Notes: generated by a model from the letters alone, not told the origin. A DNA stretch of 64,000 bases from Ophiocordyceps camponoti-saundersi (nom. inval.) (GCA_003339415.1 PDHQ01000050.1:62499-126498); one strand, 5' to 3'. Shown: positions 23,835 through 35,963, counted from the stretch's first letter. Made by a program: numbers and translations.

Positions 23835-26122
23835 GGTAGGCGTGGTGAGTTGCCGTAGTGTAGCAACGTTTTGTGTGTTTTCTTTTTTGTTTCGAACGAT
23901 CGAGCAACGACTTTTGTTTGTAACGGTAGCAGCGAGCAGTTTGTCGATGACGATTGAGGATGAGTCACAGCGTGGTGGAGCCAAACACGCTTTACCGGCA
24001 GGAGAGAGGAGGAGTAGGAGGCAATGGAAAGAGGAAGATCAGGAGAGAAGTCGGAAGCGGGCTGAAGAAGGCAGACGATGAAATGATGAAAGAAGAGGAA
24101 GCAGGAAGAGAAAGAAGAAGAAGAAGAAGAAGCAGGAAGAGAAAGGAAGAGAAGAGAAGAGAATAAATGCGAATGCTATGAGAAGAGGAGATGGGAGAAG
24201 CAGGAGGTGAAGGAGGAGTCAGAGCAGGAAGAGTGAGGAGGGCAACGGGATGGATATGTACTACTATGCATGCATGTACTCCGTACATAGTACGTGTACT
24301 AGTATGCATGTATTGAGTGGAGCGGCAAAGGTGGAGGAGCAGGAGGAGGAGGAGGAGGACGAAGAGGAGGAGGAGGATGACCCAGGTCTTGAACGAGACA
24401 GCAGCCCTTGTTAGCGCCGTTGGCAGCTGCGACTTGCGTACCTGCCGACAAGGACCCATGAGCCACCCACCGGTCCCGAGTGCAGGAGCGTCGATGAGGG
24501 CAGTCTTAGCAGTGCCGCATGTAGAGGCAGTGCGAGAAAGGAGAATTTCAACACGGCCTTGGACTTTTGGCTGCGACACAGTCTGCAGTGTCTCTTCTAG
24601 AGCACTGTAGTGATCCGGCGGGGATATGCGGCGACGCATGACCTGCACAGTGATCCATCTCGCACGGTACAACGCGATGTGCGACCGTACCGGCTGAGGC
24701 AGAGAAATCGCTTCAGGCACGGTGTCGGTACAAGACAGGGGGCCTCACTCACGTCGCATCGGGGAAAGGGGAGAGGGGTGGGGGGGTGTGAGAGGTGTGA
24801 ATCGATATCGCCACGAATTTGAAGGCAAAGAGGGAAAAAAAAAAGAAACAAAAGAAAAGAATTTCTGGACAAGAGAAAGAGAGAGAAAAAAAAGAAAGAA
24901 CACACACAGACACACAAAAGAGCATGAAAAAGGCTGCGTCTGCCCCTCTCTCCCTCTCACTCTACCCAGACCGTCCCACCCCTCCTCCTCCTCCTCCTCC
25001 TCCTCCTCTTCCACCACCTCTTCCACCCCTCCAAATGCCCTGCAGGCCGCGTCGAAAAAAGCGAAAGTGATGACGATTGAAATTGGGCAAAAGACGGCGA
25101 GTAAGAAAGAGGCAGAGTGCAAATAATTTTTTTTTCTCACAACATAAAATAAATTGAATTAAAATAAAAAAGCATGTGTGTTTTTTTTTTTGCACTTCTT
25201 TGTTGCCCTCTCTTTTTTACTGTTGCCTGCAGGATTTTTTAAACACCCCTTCCTTCCGGAGGGCACTATTGTTCAAGGCGACGAAGTTTTTTTTTTCCTT
25301 CCTTTTATGCGTTTGTGGACTTGTTTTTGACTTGGCTTTCTGTGGAGGGTTGAATATGGTAATGTATCTACTGCTGTATGTTCGTGTGTGTATGTACATA
25401 GATGTAGGGAGGTAACACCGTAGTTGGAGTTGGTAGGTAGGAAATGCTTTCTCTCGAGTTGGTTTCTTCTTCTTCTTCTTTTTTTTTACTTGTGTGAGAG
25501 AAACTGTTTTACAGATTTACTATTCAATAAAGATGTATCCCTATCAAAAGAGTAAAACAGGCGGTGGGTTGTTGTAGGTACCTGGTAGGCACTTTCATCA
25601 TCGCCATCATCATCATCAATTATCATCAATGCCACAAGTCGCGGTTCCACATCATGTTTCGACTCGCTACTTTTGCTGTTGTTCTATCCGTGCCTACCTA
25701 CTCTTTTTTTTCCCTTCTCCTTTCTCCACACACCACCGCCTTCTCCCCTCCCTTTTCCCCCCTTACTCTCTTTCTTCTTTCTTTCCTTTCACTCTCGACT
25801 CCCTCAGCTCTCACTCTCTCTTAAACTCTCTCGCCCTGCTGTTGCTGCTCCGGGTTGCTTTTTTATGGATGGATCTCCGGCGGGCCCCCCTCCGTCCCCT
25901 CTTTTTTACTTCCCGCAAGCGAGGCTGAGAAGCACGCCCTTTTTATATGTATGCTCTTTTTTTTGCAAGTATTTATGTATTTTTTTTTAACGAGTTGACT
26001 CACTCACGGTGGAGAAAAGGAAAATCCAGGTCCCACGCTCATCCGAACCCGGCCCTTTTTTTCACTTATGTGTGTGTTTTAGAACTGGGCTTGGCTTCGG
26101 GGAGGGGGGAACGAAAAGGATG

Positions 26123-26124
<2 letters not shown>

Positions 26125-26164
<40 letters not shown>
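26125..26164. repeat. (GA)n microsatellite
   Basis: Dinucleotide GA run with one interruption. Similar GA runs occur near 27,446-27,473 and 28,281-28,306. Confidence 0.9.
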
Positions 26165-26165
<1 letters not shown>

Positions 26166-26689
26166 CAGCTCTGGTGGGGGTTGTTTTTGTTGGTTGGTGG
26201 CAGGCAAGGCAAGTAAGTCGTCCGCGGAATCAGGCAGGTTAGGCGTCCTAGATCAATCGACCTAACCTCTGCGGATTAGTCTCTCCTGCACCCGAGGAGG
26301 AGGGGAGAAGGAGGAGGAAGAGGAGTGGACAAAGGGTTGACGAACCTGAACCTGGCTGCTGTCTGAGAGTGCGAGTGAGTGAGTGTTTGTATGTGTGTAT
26401 GTATGTATGTACTCGTACGTCTACATGAATGGATGGATGGATAGCATGGGGAAGGGTAGTGGATGGAAGGGTTGGGGGACGGAAAAAAAGGGGAGGGGTG
26501 TGTCGAGGAAATAAACGGGACAGTCAGTCTTTACCTGTACATACAAGGCTACAAGGCTACAACCACATCCTTAAACCGTCCCCCTCCCCTCTATCAACGG
26601 AGACAGTTTTATTTTCATGTTTCTTTCAATTTGTTTAAAGAGAAAAACACAGTCCTCCCAGAAATAAATACATATATACATATATACTC

Positions 26690-26720
26690 ATACATACATA
26701 CATACATACATACATACATG
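26690..26720. repeat. (CATA)n microsatellite
   Basis: Tetranucleotide CATA run, one of many in the window (for example 27,790-27,815 as TGTA, 28,457-28,470, 58,261-58,278 and 58,883-58,919). Confidence 0.9.
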
Positions 26721-27442
26721 CCATGTAAGGCAACGGGCGAGGTATGCAGCGTCGTCTATATTCGTCGTTGTGACACGAACGCAGAGAAGGGGAGAGACAG
26801 AGACAGAAACAGAAACAGAGAGAGTGTGAGAGAAAGAGTGAGAGTGAGAATGAAAATGAAAATGAGGGTTCAGGAACGAGACCCCTCCTCCTCTTTCGCC
26901 CCCCCCCTTCCATAACGGAGCAAACACGTAACCCGTGCATCTGTAATCCGTAGCTGCGCCTTCATTTCGCGAGGGATTACGATGGTCAATTTCGTGGTAG
27001 ATGAATGCTCTGTATATGTATGTATGCACATGCACGCATACATAGTATATACATACCTAGGTAGGTAGGTATTTGATACGATGATGGAGGTTGAAGAGAC
27101 GAAGAAGACGATGGATGACATGTAATAATCGCAGGAATAAAACATCTCTCCAACGCACCACTTGCTACCTACCTCTCTATACCTGTATCCGTAGACTGAT
27201 ACCATACATACGTATCCGTGCCTAGTAGGTAGGCATCCCTACACTAAGCATCAACTCAGGGACTGCTATTTCAGACACACACAAAAAGAGGCGACCTCAA
27301 ACACGCCCCGCTGAGGTGAGCAAGTTTTTTTCTGGTGTCTTTCTCTGTTCTTCTGACCCTGTCTCAGCCGCCTTGGAAAAGCGAGCGAGCGAGTGAGAGC
27401 GGAAGCTAGAGGGAGGGAGGAGGGGGAACCCAGACAAAAGAG

Positions 27443-27477
<35 letters not shown>

Positions 27478-27557
27478 GAGACACAGACAAGGAGAGAAAG
27501 AGGAAAGACATGATTGGAAAGAAGAAAAAGAGAAAGTAGAAGAAGAAAAAGAGAAAG

Positions 27558-27625
27558 TAGAAGAAGAAGAAGAAGAAGAAGAAGATGGTGATGATGATGA
27601 TAATAATGACGATGATGATGCTATT
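27558..27625. repeat. (GAA)n run followed by (GAT)n run
   Basis: An AGA/GAA trinucleotide tract passes into GATGATGATGAT-type sequence. Either strand gives spurious acidic or hydrophobic open frames. Confidence 0.85.
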
Positions 27626-28412
27626 GATGATGATCATTGTGCAACCTTATTCCGTTATCCGTCCTGCAGCCGTTTCGCAACCGGGTTTAGCGTCACCATC
27701 CCCGTCTCGACGTTTAGCGCTTGCTCATCGCGTTTCTGCCCCCCCGTCTATTCGTGTCCGAGTAATCCGTACTCCGTATCCGTATAGCACATGTATGTAT
27801 GTATGTATGTATGTAGGTGAAGGGAAAGAAGAAGAAGAAAGGGAAAAAAAAAAAGGCTCGACGAATGCTAAACTACGGATACATGATTGACAGGTAGGTT
27901 ATTACATAGAGGAGAGACTGAGAAAGTCTTGAAGTTGTTCTTTTTTCCTTTTTTTTCCCACCTGATGGGAGCATGTTGGTGCCCAAATCTGTGCCTTGCT
28001 TTTTTTTTCCCTTTCTCATCCTTCTTTTCTTCTTCTTTTTTTCTTTCCTTTTCTTGCATCGTACCAATAGATAGGTAAGCAGATGCAGAGATGGAAGGGA
28101 GACGAGGACGAGGGAGGAAGAGTGAGAGGCAGGAGGGAAAGTGATGGAGGGAGGGAGGGAGGGAGGGGAGTTGGTCATTCAAGTGGGGAACGAATACATA
28201 CATACGCGTGTTGAGTCTACCGAACCAAGCCAGGCCAAGCCAAGCCAAGCCAAAAGGTAAGGCGGACGGGACTGATATGAAAGAGAGAGAGAGAGAGAGA
28301 GAGAGATGAGAGGGCGGGCAGAGAATCGGCTGGACGGACGGACGGATGGATAGACGGGGTGCAGCGCGGGGAAAAGGGGAGGGGGCGGGCCTCGGCTGGC
28401 CTCGTCTCGCAC

Positions 28413-28457
28413 GGCATGGCATGGCATGGCATCGCATCGCATCGCATCGCATCGCAT
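28413..28457. repeat. Pentanucleotide array: four GGCAT then five CGCAT units
   Basis: Nine 5-bp units, the first four GGCAT and the last five CGCAT, running directly into a CATA tetranucleotide array. A separate CAAGC/CCAAG pentamer run lies at about 28,226-28,253. Confidence 0.9.
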
Positions 28458-31400
28458 ACATACATACATACTACATACATACACACTCGCACATACGGAT
28501 ACACGTCTACACAGACGTATGTATGTCCGCACATACTACACACATCATACACATAAATACTCACGCATGCATACCGTACATACATACATACTCCGTACAC
28601 CTGGTAGGCAGATTGTACGATGCCTACATATATCCGTACAGCCTATCAACGACTCTGCCCCGTCCTCCGTCCCCCTCCCCCTCCCCCTTCCCCTCTCCGT
28701 CTCTGGCTATCTAGGTAGGCACCTAGTCCAGTCCGGCCCAGGAACCAGGCCGCCATTAGCCCAGTTCGAAGCCTTTCCCCAATCAGAGTCAAGTTGACTT
28801 TTTCTTCTCCTTCTTCTTCCTGTTTCTCCTCAACTATCAACCATCAACTCAACCACCTACATAACAACCATCCATCCCTACTTTCTCCCCTTTCCATACC
28901 TTACCTCACTAACCCACGAAGTCTCAACACACAGGCAAAGACGCCTTCTTTTTTTTTTGCCGCTGTCCGGTTCGTAAGAACTAGAGTCATATGAGAAAAG
29001 TAATGGAACGTTTTGCTGAGACAGGTTCGTTCTGGAATTCGTGCCAGTTCCGGAACTCGTTCATTCCCCCCTCGGCTTTTACCCAACCTCGTCAGCTGTT
29101 TTTTTTTTTGCCTTGTCTAGGGGTCTCATCCCTGTCTAAGCCTCGACACCCACCATCCCATCCATACATACGTCCGTATATATGTATGTAAGTACATACA
29201 TGCAAATTTTTTTTCTTTTCTACATCGCCCTTTGATAGGACCATGTGGATTGGATGGTGGTGTGAGGTGGTCTGCTTTTGGATGAGGGGGGTTCCAAAGG
29301 GGGGGGGGGGGAGGGAAAGGATGGGACCCTGCGGGCACATCACTGGTCACTAGGAAAAAAACACCTGAGCAGTCAGTCGTCGGCCAGCAGGAGAAAAAAA
29401 AAAGGGGACTGACTGAGTCTCGAGAATATGTTTCCCTTGATTACGGATACCCTTTTGTTTTTCTCTTCTTTGAACCCTTTTGAATCAGAATCTACGAGAA
29501 AAAGGGGGGGAGGAACAAGGAACAGGGAGGGGGGGGAGAAAGGAAGGGAAGCGCCTACTATCCCGTAGTCACAACCACATCCTTTCCATCCGGACATTTT
29601 CCCACATGGGCAGCAGCAGCAGCAGCAGCATCGTCCATCGACAAGCGCGGCTCCAGTCAGCCAACCAGCATTGGGCACTTTGGGTGGCATGCATCTCAAA
29701 AAAATTTCGCCATGTCCAAAGAGGCTTGCGTCTCCTGACTGGGGTGTGTGGTCAAGGCAAAAAAAAAAGCCTGCTCGTCCATACATGCATATCGACAGAC
29801 TACCGTACTCTACGTACGTCTGTACATGCATGTGTATCCGTACATGCAGTATATTGCCACCCTCTACGACCTGCATTCGTCTGTTTCTGGGGAAATGGAG
29901 GGGGGGAAGGGCTTGCCTGGGAGGCAAAGGCGGAGGAGGCGGAGAAGGTATAACGAGAGGGGGGAAATGGGGAGGGGGGGGGCAAAATAATAGCATAGCC
30001 TGATGATGCTTCATATCACGTCGGTGACGTAGGTTGTGCCAATAAACTCTTTTCTTCCTTTACTTGCTTCATCCTCTCCATCTCTGTTCCCTGTAAGCGT
30101 CTTGACTGATCGACTCCCACGAGGCGAGCTGCAGCCATGCTTTTCTTCCTGCGTGTTTTACCCATCATCTCCTCCTCCTTTATTTACTTTCTTTTTTTCT
30201 TCCTAATCCTTCTCCCTCCTTCTCTTCAATCTTAATTTCCCCCCCCTTTTGCCCTGTTCCAACGGCTTTAGCTTCTCCCCCTTCTTTTTAGATAACGGGA
30301 ACGTACATGGTTGGAGACTCTATGTAACCAATGCAGGTTTTTCTCATGAGGAAGAGGGTGTAGCGGGATGAGGCTCGGCCCTTGGAAGCTTCTTGTGTCC
30401 GTAGTCCTGAACATGCTTCTTTGGCCCGTTGATAGAGGGATAGCGAGGGGAAAGAAAAAAGAAAAACAGCTGCAATCACATGAGTAGCGAAAAAGGGAAG
30501 AGAAAGAGAAAGAGAGAGAAAAGAAAAAAAACGAATTCAGAATCAGAATCAAAAGAAAGAAGGAGAGAAAGAAAGAAAGAAAGGTGCCCGTCGTCGACGC
30601 CCCCCCCCCGGGGGCCACGTTGCAGACGAGGGTGGGGATTGCATGGAAGCAAAGGAAAGGAAAAAAAACGCCCGGTCAGATATGATGAAAGCTATCCCTT
30701 GTATGTACGGTTTCTTGCATGGTGGGTGTGGTTGGCCCGAGTATCACAAGTATCGATGAAGCAGCAGCATTAGCCTTTCCATAGTACTATTGATCAAGGA
30801 GAGTGTGTGAAAGAGAGAGAGAGGCGGGCAAAGAGAGTGAGGGGGGGATAATAAAAAAAAAGAGCTCCCTTGATTGGCAATTCGGTCCATCTGGCCGATT
30901 AGCGTCGTCACTCTCTCATGCGCAGGTGTGAATGAGGAGGTACGGATATTGCTCGAGTTGCTAGCACCGGACCAGTCAGTCTAACGGACATGGCCGATTC
31001 GCCGACGGGCTGGACGAACGCCTACTAGCTTGTTAGTGCCGGGGCCGTAAGATGGATGATGATGATGATGATGGGGGGGGGGTGGGCTTCGGTTCAGAAC
31101 TCGTCATCGAATGGGGGGAGGAATATATCACGCGCGGAGAGGCTGAAAAGAGAGAGAGAGAAAGACACCCATTTCTCGTCCTCTTTTTTTTTTGCTGCTT
31201 TTCAGCCCGTAGGCAGCTAGATAGTCAGGCGGATGGATGGGAAGAACGGGTAGCGGCGCGCCCGGACACACATCCCATTGAGAAGAAGCCGTGTCTCACC
31301 AGGGAGAGCGTTAGAGGGGGGGGGTGTGTGGGAGGTAGGATAGACGGGCCTGATGGTTGCTTTCTGACTGGCTCGTCTCGTGAGCAGTGAGGCTCTCGTT

Positions 31401-32208
31401 TCTCGTCATGGACCCCGTACCGTACCTGGCCTGGATAGGTAGGTAGGTAGGTAGGCTGAGGCCAAAAGAAGGGGGGGGGGGGGGGAATTTGGGGGTTAGA
31501 ACGTCTGATAGTCTTGTTTTGCTGGATACGAGGCAGACTTGAACGATGGATTATCCTCCAGACAGGTGAAGAGGGGTGGGAAGAGCTCATTCATATCCGG
31601 TAGTTTATTGGCAAATCTACTTGAACGGGAGTGTTTTTTTTTTCTTTTTGGGCGCGTCTATGTGAGCATCATACATGTTGATACCTAGTGAAATGGAACG
31701 GGGCGAGCCGTTTTTTTTCGTCTCGTCATTTTTTTTTCAGCCGATGAGTTTGAATAAAGAGAAGAGAAAAAAAAAAAGAAACGAATGCATGGACGGTAGA
31801 CAACGTGACTTTCAGCCGCGATGAACGGATCGTTGATTGGGATGGGTTCCTTGCAGTGGATGTTGGTAGCGATTTGCAGAAATGAGATTGCATTCTTCTT
31901 TTCTGTTCACATCACGCCATTTTTTCTTTCTTTCTTTCTTTCAGGAAACAAAGCCTATCGGAGCCGATGGTTGCCTTGTGGGTTTTGCTTTGAGTGCGGA
32001 TGGTTATGGAGGGAGGTAGGTTGGGTGGTATGAGGGCGAACAACCCCCCCCCCCCCCTGGGTTTGCCGCTTGTGGCGACTTGCAGTTTTTTTCTTCGGTG
32101 GCCAAGACTTGATGTCTGTTTTCTTTGTAAGAGGGTCGAACATACTTGCATACAGATGTGTGCATGTGTGCGTATGTACGCGTGTGCGTGTGTAAGTGTG
32201 TGTATGTC

Positions 32209-32209
<1 letters not shown>

Positions 32210-32287
<78 letters not shown>

Positions 32288-32306
32288 CCCCCCCCCCCCC
32301 ACCCCC
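32210..32306. repeat. Long poly-C tract abutting an assembly gap
   Basis: An uninterrupted run of 74 C (32,210-32,283) followed by C-rich sequence up to the Ns. Such a length next to a gap is more likely a sequencing or assembly artefact than true genomic sequence. Confidence 0.7.
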
Positions 32307-32316
32307 NNNNNNNNNN
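32307..32316. other. Assembly gap (10 N)
   Basis: Ten unknown bases. The right flank (32,317-32,440) is also homopolymer-rich and looks low quality. Confidence 0.98.
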
Positions 32317-33227
32317 CTCACAACCTTGGAGGGAACAACCTAGGGTTTTTTCCCCGCGCCCAGTTTTCCCCCGTGTGGGGTTTTCCCCCGGGTAATTTTA
32401 TTTATTTTTGGGGGGGGTGTGTCCCCCCCCCCCCCCCCCCTCATGGTCAACGCCACCGCCACCCCCGTTCGTTGATCCTCCTCGTCATCCGCACCTTATT
32501 GGCCGCCTTGATACCATCTCCATTCTCTCCTCTACGAAGCCGCCGTCCTGAAACGGAGTATTCTTCTACACATGTACATACATCTCTTCAACGTGGAAAA
32601 CCATCTATATCAGAGACTGTGAGAGAAGCAGGGGGTTGAGAGACGGCGTTTCAGACGATTGCTGTTGCTGTGACACGGCGTCTCTTTTTTTTTTTTCTTC
32701 CATGGGCGAGGGTGAGTCTATCCATCATTTTGATTCCAACGTGTTCCGTGACGCTGTCTTTGTTTCCATCAATGGACTGGGATGGTTGGATGATGATGAT
32801 GATGATGTGGCGGGCTGGTGGCTGCGCCCGCCATCGGCGTCAGCTATGATGCATTATGTTTTATCTTCATCGTGCATCTGAAACTGATGGAGAAAAAAAA
32901 AAGACGACGTCGGGTCAAGTTGAAGCGACGACGGTGTTATGGCTAGGTAGGTAACTCTGCAAAACCTACCCCATGTTACGAGCTCGTATGTGGTTGAAGC
33001 CAAGGAACAGCACGAGGTTGTACGTCTGTCGTTGAAATTTACTTTTTTTCTTCTTTTTCTTCTATGCTTCTCTTCTCTTCTTTCGTTTTTTCTTAGACAA
33101 GCTTATGAGTCTGCTTCGTGATCGTTGTGGGGGATCTCGATGTCGATGGCAGCCGAGGCGGAAGCAAGGGGGAGGGGAAGAGATGCTTGTTGGAAATGGT
33201 ATACGGAAGAAACTTACATATATATGC

Positions 33228-33229
<2 letters not shown>

Positions 33230-33258
<29 letters not shown>
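33230..33258. repeat. (TA)n microsatellite upstream of the metalloprotease-like gene
   Basis: TA dinucleotide run about 80 bp before the start codon at 33,338. Confidence 0.85.
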
Positions 33259-33337
33259 CGCGTATTAAGAGGATGCTCGTCTTCAACATAACTTATGAAG
33301 CATCTGCTTCTACGAATCTCACCCCGTCTTCTTCATC

Positions 33338-34613
33338 ATGGCCAAGTTATCCCTCCCCTGGATAGTGGGATTCATCGTCAACACCCTCATCATAGCAACA
33401 GCCTCACCAGACCCGATCCCAGAGACACGTCAAATACGTCGAGGAACCATCCAAGTTCCCGACTTCAAGCCGATTACGATTGACGTTCACGCGCACATCT
33501 ACGTCAAGAGCGAATCGACGGAGCGTCTAACGGTAAGAGGAACAAAGCCCGAATAAACAGAGACATCCCTACCCAATCATCTCCTGGCTCCGTTGAGAAA
33601 ACTAAAGACGAGAGGGGAGGGAAAAAACAGAGACGAGCGCTGGAAAACCAGATAGAACTCCTCAACGAAGCTTACCTGGGAATCAAAGCCACCTTCGTCC
33701 TACAAACGGTAGAATGGATCGTCGACGACGTCTGGGCCGTGGCAGGCGACGTCAGCAACCTGGTCTTCGACAACTACGTCGGTAACTACTCCTCCTTCAA
33801 CCTCCACATCGTCGAGCATCTCGGGGCGCCGTTTCGAGAGAGGCACGGCTTGTGCTCGATGCCCTTTTCCGGCTCCTTCATCGACGACAGCTGCATCTTC
33901 TCGGCCTACAACATCCCCGGCGGACCCGGCTCCAACTCGTCGCTGGTTCAGGAGAAGCCTCTGGGGAAGATTGTCATTCACGGTGTTGGTCACTGGCTCG
34001 GCTTGCATCATCCTTCCAAGGGCCTTTGTCATGGCTACGGCGACAAGGTGGCTGACTTGCCCGTCATGCTCAACGTCGAGGGTTGTCCGGCTTGGGGCGA
34101 TACCTGTCCGCAAGAGCCTGGTTACGACCCGATTCATAACTACATGGTCTATGCGTCGAGCGAGTATGGAAACCATTCATCCCCCTCGGTCTTCCACGCA
34201 TCTTCATGATCGGACTGGGCTGATGGAAAAACCACCGAAACAGAGTGTGTAAAGTCGAATTCACCCCCGGTCAACTGGTCCGCATGCGTGAAAACTGGGA
34301 CAAGTTCCGCGCATCAGGAAGACGACGTAAAGCTCTCGAACTGAAGCGCCTCCGCGTCCTACGACAGAACGGCAGGTTGCCCTACTACGCCGCCCCGCCT
34401 CAGCCGTCGATAGAGTACAAGGTGATCGCCATCATGTGCTCGCCCGATCGGAACGGCATCTATCGTGAGCTGCGGGAGGAGTTTTGCGGCACCAGCATCT
34501 TCTGCCGCAACGAGCTCTACAAGCTGGCTAACAGCGGTGGAGGCCTGTCCAAGATGAGCTGGAGGGAATGTCTCAATAGGAGGACTGATACGATTGCCGG
34601 CTTCGAAGCTTGA
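33338..34613 (+). CDS. Secreted M43 (pappalysin/cytophagalysin-like) metalloprotease homologue lacking the catalytic glutamate
   Basis: Three exons, 33,338-33,532, 33,631-34,163 and 34,244-34,613, give 365 residues. The introns are 98 and 80 bp, with GTAAGA...ACAG and GTATGG...ACAG ends. An N-terminal signal peptide (about residues 1-23, hydrophobic WIVGFIVNTLIIATA) is followed by an M43-type domain. The zinc site reads HGVGHWLGLHH at residues 182-192. All three zinc-binding histidines of H-E-x-x-H-x-x-G-x-x-H are kept, but the general-base Glu is Gly. The downstream landmarks are family-typical: GD-V-D/A, GCP...DTCP, DPIHNYM (Met-turn Met237) and FTPGQLVRMRENW across the last splice. The Met-turn reads MVY where MDY is usual. 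A C-terminal extension of roughly 95 residues with five cysteines is not part of the core family. It is probably catalytically dead or altered. Confidence 0.85.
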
Positions 34614-35207
34614 CCTTTTCATTTCCTTGTTGGAATTTGATCAAGGGGATTGGGGGCTTTAGGACTATACGAGTTCGGTTTAAAAGTCTCTCCCGTTCAA
34701 GGCCTTCTTTCCAACTCCCTATCCGTCGGTGCGTCCGGCGGCACGTTCCGGGGCCCCGGAGGGGGGGGGGGTTTTGTCTTGGACGGTCTTTTCTAGCGCT
34801 TCACCCGGTTTCGTTATATGTCTTGGACGCATCAATTAGACGGGATATGAATAATTATTATCTTGCCCTTCTTCTTCTTCTTCTTCTTCCCCTCAATTTA
34901 GAGACGGTCATTCATCATCTCCCACCCCTTTTTTTCTCCGCAACACGTTCCGGCTACTATAAACTAAGCTTGCTCCCTCAACGTATAAATCAAAACTGTC
35001 CGGTTGCTCGGCCCATCAACTCAGGGATAGACAAAAACCCCGTAACGGCCGCTGTCCGTGCAACGACGAACTCGGGAAAGAAAAAGGGAGAGAGACAGAA
35101 AAACAAGCAGTATGCCTACAGACTGGTAATAGACCTTCTTCTTTTTTTCTTCTCATTCTCATCTCTCATTCATTCGCTTTTCCTTTTCTCTCTCTCTCTC
35201 TCTCTCA

Positions 35208-35256
<49 letters not shown>

Positions 35257-35305
35257 ACTCTCTCTCTTTCTCTCTCTCATATATATCGTTTTTAAAAAAA
35301 AAACA
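34614..35305. other. Intergenic region with a long CT-rich promoter tract
   Basis: Holds the 3' flank of the metalloprotease-like gene, a CTT run and a long (CT)n tract (about 35,187-35,277). The tract ends 28 bp before the ATG of the next gene, which suggests a pyrimidine-rich promoter or leader. Confidence 0.6.
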
Positions 35306-35791
35306 ATGTCACTCTTTCAACTATTGCTCGCGCTTCTCATCCCCCTCGCCTCGGCTTTCCCTCCATCACCTCACTCTCCACCAGCGGTTTACATCCTGTC
35401 GTCGACGGAGTCGAAATGGGCGACGACGGCGGTAAGCGACGCCCTCAAGACTCTGGGCTTCACCCACGTCGTCACCGCGACCAACAACACCGAAGCCCTC
35501 GACGGCAAGACCTACACCCAGCTTTCGAGGGACGACAGCACCGCCTGGGAGCGTCTCGCTTCCGCCTTGCCGGACGCTAGGTTCATCCTGCCCGCTGATA
35601 GGGTGGAGGAGGAGATGGATGAGGATATCCGTCGCTTCTTCTCTCGCAATCGGCCTGAGCAGCTGCTGGAGCTGTTCGTCGGCCGGAGGGTGCCGGCTGA
35701 CCAGGCCGAGAACTGGGTTACCCTCTGTCGCTTCCTGGGTCTGGGCTATAGCGCTGTTGAGAGGATGAAGCTGTGGTATTTTCCGCGGTGA
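35306..35791 (+). CDS. Small secreted protein, possibly a shrunken sulfotransferase-like fold
   Basis: Single exon, 161 residues. The start is the ATG after an A-rich leader (AAAAAAACAATG). A signal peptide is clear (MSLFQLLLALLIPLASAF, cleavage near residue 18). The mature part has the layout of fungal P-loop sulfotransferase-like proteins in miniature. SSTESKWATTAVSDALKTLGFTHV aligns in position to the phosphate-binding loop plus helix, but the glycine/lysine loop is not intact. ARFILPADRVEEEM resembles the kfIlt-R strand and helix. The C-terminal PEQLLEL...ENWVTLCRFLGLGY...WYFPR resembles the rLLeydv-egW-pLc-FLg-P tail. One mature cysteine and one N-glycosylation site (NNT). Family similarity is my reading of the pattern, not a database result. 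It could equally be an unrelated lineage-specific secreted protein. Confidence 0.65.
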   Translation: MSLFQLLLALLIPLASAFPPSPHSPPAVYILSSTESKWATTAVSDALKTLGFTHVVTATNNTEALDGKTYTQLSRDDSTAWERLASALPDARFILPADRVEEEMDEDIRRFFSRNRPEQLLELFVGRRVPADQAENWVTLCRFLGLGYSAVERMKLWYFPR

Positions 35792-35923
35792 GCTGAGCTT
35801 TTGAAGCTGTTCGACATCTTGAGCGGGCTCTCAGATTCTTTCCATTCTCTTTTTTTTCCTCTCTATTAATCTCCTCTCCTCTTGATTCGTCTTTATTCTC
35901 TTCTATCTGTATATAATGCCTCG

Positions 35924-35963
<40 letters not shown>

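Larger units (their letters stand above)
23835..33337. other. 9.5-kb gene-poor region packed with microsatellites
   Basis: No exon I can support. The sequence is dominated by GAA/GAG, GA, CATA/TGTA, GAT and homopolymer tracts, with scattered TAGGTAGGTACC words. Open frames on both strands are low-complexity (poly-Phe/Ser/Leu, Arg/Glu) or tetranucleotide translations such as repeated Thr-Tyr-Ile-His. The part next to 23,835 probably includes the promoter and a long leader of the Ecl1-type gene. Non-coding transcripts cannot be excluded. Confidence 0.55.

Noticed and set aside
26690..28600. CATA/TGTA arrays as possible CRISPR-like repeats
   Set aside because: These are simple tetranucleotide microsatellites without unique spacers, in a eukaryote.
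31955..32395. Poly-Pro or poly-Gly frames across the first assembly gap
   Set aside because: They translate a poly-C artefact and the unknown bases.
22200..33290. Many 60-240 codon frames on both strands
   Set aside because: They translate microsatellites or homopolymers (Thr-Tyr-Ile-His, poly-Phe, Arg/Glu) and lack starts, splice sites or families.
34610..35791. 393-codon frame reading into the small secreted protein
   Set aside because: The upstream 230 codons translate low-complexity and CT-repeat DNA; the signal-peptide Met at 35,306 is the credible start.
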